Assembly (NCBI GenBank): GCA_947584775.1
Contig: CANPWT010000045.1
Location: 1 to 8,489, forward strand
DNA from: an uncultured Clostridia bacterium
Lineage (GTDB): Bacteria > Bacillota > Clostridia > Christensenellales > UBA1242
Length of the DNA stretch: 8,489 nucleotides
Direction of reading: 5' to 3'
In this document: one piece after another, positions 5,808 to 8,489 of the stretch
How the letters are laid out: each line of letters begins with the position of its first letter
How positions within the stretch are numbered: position 1 is the stretch's first letter
The notes under the pieces: model-generated
What the model saw: only the letters and a program-made list of their open reading frames with translations
Database searches by the model: none
What the model was told of the DNA's origin: nothing
Translations under genes and position numbers: made by a program

Positions 5808-5813
5808 AACAAT
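5790..5813. repeat. 24-nt direct repeat, copy 2
   Basis: Exact copy of 4929-4952, 861 bases away, between the amidotransferase -10 box and terminator hairpin D. Similarity continues for about 11 A-rich bases next to the hairpin. Confidence 0.9.
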
Positions 5814-5816
5814 CTC

Positions 5817-5855
5817 GCAAAAAGAAAAATACGAGCCCATTTTCAGGGTTCGTAT
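5817..5855 (-). terminator. Terminator of tRNA-Ser(GCT)
   Basis: On the minus strand ATACGAACCC (5855-5846) pairs with GGGCTCGTAT (5838-5829) with one A-C mismatch and a 7-nt loop. TTTTTCTTTTTG follows. It begins 10 nt after the tRNA CCA end. Confidence 0.85.
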
Positions 5856-5865
5856 AATTCCCTTG

Positions 5866-5958
5866 TGGCGGAGGGACCGGGATTTGAACCCGGGCTACGA
5901 ATAGTTTCGTACTAGCACCTTAGCAGGGTGCCCTCTTCGGCCTCTTGAGTATCCCTCC
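5866..5958 (-). tRNA. tRNA-Ser(GCT)
   Basis: The 93-nt gene has an acceptor stem GGAGGGA/TCCCTCC, discriminator G and an encoded CCA. The anticodon arm is GCACC-CTGCTAA-GGTGC, with anticodon GCT at 5924-5922. The T-arm is CGGGTTCAAATCCCG. The long class II variable arm, with stem TACGAA/TTCGTA, is diagnostic for serine. That variable-arm stem has the same core as the terminator hairpins of this region. Confidence 0.97.
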
Positions 5959-5972
5959 ACAAGAACTTCCTC

Positions 5973-6001
5973 ATTATATCATACGTTTTTTAAAAATAAA
6001 A
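5973..6001 (-). promoter_or_regulatory. Promoter of tRNA-Ser(GCT)
   Basis: TGATATAAT (5981-5973) is a perfect extended -10. The -35 position (TTTTAT) is poor. The predicted start lies about 8 nt before the mature tRNA 5' end. Confidence 0.65.
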
Positions 6002-6237
6002 GTGTTTTGTTCAAAAAAAATTGAAAATATAGTTGTTTTAATCATTCTTTCCCGAGCAGCACGCTAAAAAAATGCCATATTACTTAATGTCCGTTGTCTT
6101 TCTCTCTTTACGCAAAGCTAATAATGACTCATAAAATAAGACGTGTCCTTAATTATTAAAAAGACAAAATAAATATTTAAAGGAAAATTAATTTTGCTGT
6201 TCCTTTCAACGACAAGACACAATTTAACAACGCTTGC

Positions 6238-6265
6238 AAAAAACCAACCTAAAACTCATTAGGCT
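6238..6265 (-). terminator. Terminator after the Myb-like gene
   Basis: On the minus strand AGCCTAA (6265-6259) pairs with TTAGGTT (6252-6246), with one G-U and a 6-nt loop. GG and six T follow. It lies about 70 nt beyond the stop codon. Confidence 0.75.
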
Positions 6266-6335
6266 TCGACAATTAAAAAGCAAAATCAATTTTTTAAATG
6301 TTAAAAACGGCTTAAAATACCAATATTTTTACATT

Positions 6336-7070
6336 TTACTTTTTAATTTGTTCAACTGGCAATATTTTTAAGATGCGGCGTTCAATACCTGAGCGAGTTC
6401 GGCCGTGCAATTTTGCTATCTCCTCAATAGACATATTGGACTTATATTCCTTAATGAGTTTTGCATCTTCCTCGCTTGTCCAGATTGTTCCCATACGGCC
6501 GTCTAAGTTCTGTTTTGCTCGTTTGCCCTCTATGACTTTCTTCTCCATTGCCTCAATTTCTTCATTGTTAGATATGACCCTGAATCCGTTTGAGTCTATT
6601 TTTTCATACCTTAAAAGAAAAAGTGCAATACTTTTAAGCGACTGGGCCAACCTCTGGCTAGGCTCAAAGATTTTCTGGCCAGATAGCGGGTCTATACCAT
6701 TGGCAAGTGAGGAAAGAAAATCGTGCCTTGATTGGCTAACCATAAAGCATTTAACGCCGCTCTTTATTCTCTTTTGCGGTTTTTCTTTGAAGTTGACACT
6801 AACCTCATTGATTAATTTAAATAATAGCTGTTTGTTCAAGTCTTTAAGAGCATCTGGTTTGGGGCGATTTTTGAACTTAACATAAATCTCGCTATTTTTG
6901 TTTATGAAATAAAATTTTAAAAACTCGTCTTTTCTGCCCACACCAACAATTGCCTTACGAACATCCAGTTCAACCAAGTCATCTAATCTTTTTGCCTCAT
7001 CAAAACATTGCATTATTAAAATTTCGGTTGTTTCATCTGCGTTTAAAACATCCTTAATTTCTCTTTTCAT
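6336..7070 (-). CDS. Putative DNA-binding protein with Myb/SANT-like C-terminus
   Basis: The 244-residue protein has three visible parts. The N-terminal region (about 1-108) is not recognised. A middle segment contains LANGIDPLSGQ (122-132), an LA-x-GiDP-x-tGe signature I recall from bacterial proteins of uncertain function, followed by a helical region to about 155. A charged linker (168-192) leads to a C-terminal domain (about 196-238) with WTSEEDAKLIKEY and IEEIAKLHGRTRSGIERRI, which matches Myb-like helix-turn-helix DNA-binding domains. It is probably a DNA-binding or regulatory protein; its target is unknown. The start at 7070 has an AAGGTG ribosome site 4 nt upstream. No signal peptide or membrane segment is visible. 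It is monocistronic, between two terminators. Confidence 0.75.
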   Translation of the reverse strand: MKREIKDVLNADETTEILIMQCFDEAKRLDDLVELDVRKAIVGVGRKDEFLKFYFINKNSEIYVKFKNRPKPDALKDLNKQLLFKLINEVSVNFKEKPQKRIKSGVKCFMVSQSRHDFLSSLANGIDPLSGQKIFEPSQRLAQSLKSIALFLLRYEKIDSNGFRVISNNEEIEAMEKKVIEGKRAKQNLDGRMGTIWTSEEDAKLIKEYKSNMSIEEIAKLHGRTRSGIERRILKILPVEQIKK

Positions 7071-7088
7071 ATTTCACCTTATGCCAAA

Positions 7089-7117
7089 ATTATAATAGTA
7101 ACAACTACTTAATTAAA
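7089..7117 (-). promoter_or_regulatory. Promoter of the Myb-like gene
   Basis: A perfect TATAAT (7094-7089) is preceded at 17 nt by TTTAAT, a weak -35. The predicted leader is about 12 nt and begins with the AAGGTG ribosome site. Confidence 0.6.
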
Positions 7118-7122
7118 AGCAT

Positions 7123-7163
7123 AAAAAAGTGCAAAATCTTGCAAGATACGCAAAACTTTGCAC
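7123..7163 (-). terminator. Terminator after the nucleotidylyltransferase gene
   Basis: On the minus strand GTGCAAA (7163-7157) pairs with TTTGCAC (7135-7129), followed by six T (7128-7123). The 21-nt loop contains a further CTTGCAAG palindrome. CGCCAAAATT just before the stem resembles the junction found after the MFS gene. Confidence 0.75.
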
Positions 7164-7223
7164 AATTTTGGCGTTTTTTATGTGAAATATTTATATTTTT
7201 ATATCTTTTTTTGCGAAAAAGGC

Positions 7224-8084
7224 TTATTTTTTAATGCTGTCAATCACCCTATTCTGGTAGTCTTTTGCATAGTGACTGGCAAAGTCCAAAAGCTGCTGTT
7301 TGGTTATAAGTTTGCTTTTATAAAGTTCAAGTTCAATGCAGCCATAAAGTCCGTTTTCTCTTTCAAAATCTTTGATGAGGTTTGAACATTGCAAAAGCGA
7401 ATCAAACGTGCCGCTATCGAGGTATTCGCAACCATCGGGCAGAATTACCGCCTTTGCCCTCTTATTTTCAACATAGTCTTGAATTATCTCAGTGAGTTCA
7501 TACTCTCCCCTTACCGATTTTTTGAGCTTTTGCAATTTGCTTGCAACATCTTTTTTAAATATGTATAGCCCCGTTATTGCACTATTGCTCCTTGGAAATT
7601 GCGGCTTTTCTTCCATATTAAAGATGTTGAAATCCTTGTCATATAGAATGACGCCATAACGTTCCGGGTCGCTGACATTTTTCGCAAAAATGGTTATTCC
7701 CGTATTGTTTTTTGCCGCATTTTTGATGGTTTTAGGCAAATCTTTTGAAACATAAATCCCATCGCCAAGAAGAAGCAAAAAGTCGTCATCTTTGATAAAA
7801 TCCAAGGCCGATTTAAGTGCGTGGGCAGTGCCAAGCGGCTTAGATTGAACGTAGAACTCAACATTTAGCGAAAGCGGTTTAAAGCGGTCGAGAAGTTTTT
7901 TATACATTGCTAAATCTGCCTTGCTGCAAACTATGGCTATATCCTTAACGCCGCTCCTTATCATAAGGCTGATGCCGTAGTAAATCATTGGCTTGTTGTA
8001 AATTGGCACGAGCACCTTGCCGTATACCTCGGTTATGGGTTTAAGCCTTGTTGCCCCACCCGCCGTTAAAATAACACCCTTCAT
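7224..8084 (-). CDS. rmlA: Sugar-1-phosphate nucleotidylyltransferase, RmlA (glucose-1-phosphate thymidylyltransferase) family
   Basis: From the ATG at 8084 the protein has 286 residues, the usual RmlA length. An upstream in-frame ATG at 8135 lacks a ribosome site and would add 17 unconserved residues. The nucleotide-binding loop is LTAGGATRLKP (6-16), followed by GKVLVPIYNKPMIYY (22-36) with Lys23. LLGDGIY (105-111) holds the metal-binding Asp108. EEKP (158-161), SNSAITGLY (166-174) and YLDSGT (221-226) follow. The enzyme condenses a sugar phosphate with a nucleoside triphosphate, in RmlA making dTDP-glucose for dTDP-rhamnose and cell-surface glycans. PLGTAHAL (83-90), instead of the usual RmlA PEGLAQA, leaves room for a different sugar or nucleotide. 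The other rml genes are not adjacent. AGGGGG lies 6 nt before the ATG. Confidence 0.85.
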   Translation of the reverse strand: MKGVILTAGGATRLKPITEVYGKVLVPIYNKPMIYYGISLMIRSGVKDIAIVCSKADLAMYKKLLDRFKPLSLNVEFYVQSKPLGTAHALKSALDFIKDDDFLLLLGDGIYVSKDLPKTIKNAAKNNTGITIFAKNVSDPERYGVILYDKDFNIFNMEEKPQFPRSNSAITGLYIFKKDVASKLQKLKKSVRGEYELTEIIQDYVENKRAKAVILPDGCEYLDSGTFDSLLQCSNLIKDFERENGLYGCIELELYKSKLITKQQLLDFASHYAKDYQNRVIDSIKK

Positions 8085-8105
8085 AAAAATCCCCCTAGTG
8101 ACTAA

Positions 8106-8135
8106 ATTATACCATAACAATATATTGAAACCCAA
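8106..8135 (-). promoter_or_regulatory. Promoter of the nucleotidylyltransferase gene
   Basis: TGGTATAAT (8114-8106) is an extended -10 with perfect TATAAT. TTGGGT (8135-8130) at 18-nt spacing is a partial -35. The predicted transcript begins near 8099, downstream of the alternative ATG at 8135, which supports the start at 8084. Confidence 0.7.
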
Positions 8136-8180
8136 GAAAAAATGTTAGCAAAAATTTAAAAAATAAATTATTAAAAAACC

Positions 8181-8209
8181 TTGATTTTTGGCGAACGGTC
8201 ATATATACT
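8181..8209 (+). promoter_or_regulatory. Promoter of tRNA-Ser(TGA)
   Basis: TTGATT (8181-8186), a 17-nt spacer and TATACT (8204-8209), 32 nt before the mature tRNA 5' end. Confidence 0.75.
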
Positions 8210-8241
8210 ATAAAGGTCCTCTTGTGAGGAATAAATAATGC

Positions 8242-8329
8242 GGAGGTTTGGCTGAGCGGTCGAAAGCGGCGGTCTTGAAAACCGTTGATGTGAGAGCATC
8301 CTGGGGTTCGAATCCCTAAGCCTCCGCCA
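8242..8329 (+). tRNA. tRNA-Ser(TGA)
   Basis: The 88-nt gene has an acceptor stem GGAGGTT/AGCCTCC, discriminator G and an encoded CCA. The D-arm is GCTGAGCGG-type and the anticodon loop CTTGAAA has TGA at 8276-8278. A long class II variable arm and the T-arm GGGGTTCGAATCCCT follow. It lies on the opposite strand to tRNA-Ser(GCT). Confidence 0.97.
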
Positions 8330-8338
8330 ATAGGTAAT

Positions 8339-8370
8339 AATACGAACTCTAAGTCTGGGTTCGTATTTTT
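8339..8370 (+). terminator. Terminator of tRNA-Ser(TGA)
   Basis: AATACGAAC (8339-8347) and GTTCGTATT (8359-8367) form a perfect 9-bp stem followed by a T run. The stem core matches the terminators at 3118-3150, 4227-4256 and 5829-5855. Confidence 0.9.
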
Positions 8371-8434
8371 TAATCAAAATTATTTTGCGGTAAAGTATAA
8401 GTATTAAAAGGTAAATTGGTATAAATTAAACCCA

Positions 8435-8463
8435 TTGACAGAGTTTTAGTTGTATGATATAAT
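8435..8463 (+). promoter_or_regulatory. Consensus promoter of the gene leaving the window
   Basis: Perfect TTGACA (8435-8440), a 17-nt spacer and perfect TATAAT (8458-8463). It is the strongest promoter in the window. Confidence 0.9.
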
Positions 8464-8485
8464 TTCAGTGTTAGGAGAAGAATAA

Positions 8486-8489
8486 ATGG
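8486..8489 (+). CDS. Start codon of a gene continuing beyond the window
   Basis: ATG at 8486 follows AGGAGA (8473-8478) by 7 nt and lies downstream of a perfect promoter. Only the start codon and one further base are present, so nothing can be said about the product. Confidence 0.6.

Larger units (their letters stand above)
5959..6335. other. Non-coding interval between tRNA-Ser(GCT) and the Myb-like gene
   Basis: I see no credible gene in these 377 nt. They hold the tRNA promoter at the left and a terminator at 6238-6265. There is an AAAGGAA/TTCCTTT inverted repeat (6179-6206) with a palindromic AAAATTAATTTT inside. Two imperfect copies of an AT-rich stretch built around ATTAAAAAG and CAAAAT lie near 6151-6180 and 6269-6297. 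The region could be decayed sequence; nothing shows a structured RNA convincingly. Confidence 0.5.

Noticed and set aside
1417..5958. Classical integron with attC sites
   Set aside because: The junctions lack convincing paired RYYYAAC/GTTRRRY core sites and no IntI-type integrase is in the window; the resemblance is to tRNA ends instead.
6373..6885. 170-codon plus-strand reading frame
   Set aside because: It lies entirely antisense to the Myb-like gene, which has recognisable domains, a promoter and a ribosome site; the plus frame has none.
8085..8135. N-terminal extension of the nucleotidylyltransferase from the ATG at 8135
   Set aside because: There is no ribosome site, the predicted transcription start lies downstream of it, and the family N-terminus begins at MKGVIL.
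8171..8377. 68-residue minus-strand reading frame with RRLRDSNPRMLSHQRFSRPPLS
   Set aside because: It is the antisense of tRNA-Ser(TGA); this type of peptide is a familiar mis-annotation opposite serine tRNAs.
1..8489. CRISPR array or inverted-repeat-bounded insertion sequence
   Set aside because: No regularly spaced identical repeats and no transposase motifs are visible; the repeated junctions are 0.7-1.7 kb apart and separate whole genes.

Overview
The window is AT-rich DNA from a low-GC Firmicutes-like (probably anaerobic, Clostridia-type) bacterium. The reasons are strong TTGACA/TATAAT promoters, AGGAG-type ribosome sites, Rho-independent terminators and a radical SAM enzyme. TGA is used as a stop (the Nudix gene) and tryptophan is encoded by TGG, so the standard bacterial code applies. 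Nearly all genes look monocistronic, each with its own promoter and very short leader.

Layout. 1-463: 5' part of an ABC transporter ATPase gene (minus strand), divergent from an acyl-ACP thioesterase-like gene (623-1336, plus). 1384-1409: terminator. 1461-5772: five consecutive minus-strand genes, read from right to left as a class I glutamine amidotransferase/peptidase C26, a Nudix hydrolase, a radical SAM protein, a half-length TrpF-like protein and an MFS-type permease. 5866-5958: tRNA-Ser(GCT), minus. 5959-6335: non-coding. 6336-7070: DNA-binding protein with a Myb-like C-terminus. 7224-8084: sugar-1-phosphate nucleotidylyltransferase (RmlA family). 8242-8329: tRNA-Ser(TGA), plus. 8435-8489: consensus promoter, ribosome site and start codon of a gene leaving the window.

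The main observation is in 1417-5958. Reading leftwards from tRNA-Ser(GCT), each accessory gene or gene pair is followed by a short sequence resembling the 3' end of a tRNA-Ser (T-loop-like piece, then CTCCGCCA or a close variant). A terminator hairpin comes next, usually with the stem ATACGAA/TTCGTAT. The authentic tRNA-Ser(GCT) and tRNA-Ser(TGA) are followed by the same type of hairpin. Two of the inter-gene segments also share an exact 24-nt repeat that supplies the -35 box of the next gene. This looks like serial accretion of small, mostly single-gene cassettes at the 3' end of a tRNA-Ser gene, an integron-like arrangement with tRNA-derived junctions. No recombinase lies in the window, so mobility is an inference.

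Three of these genes (amidotransferase, radical SAM, MFS) have TATAAT exactly 6 nt before the ATG, which predicts leaderless mRNAs. The cassette genes do not form an obvious pathway; they look like independent accessory functions.
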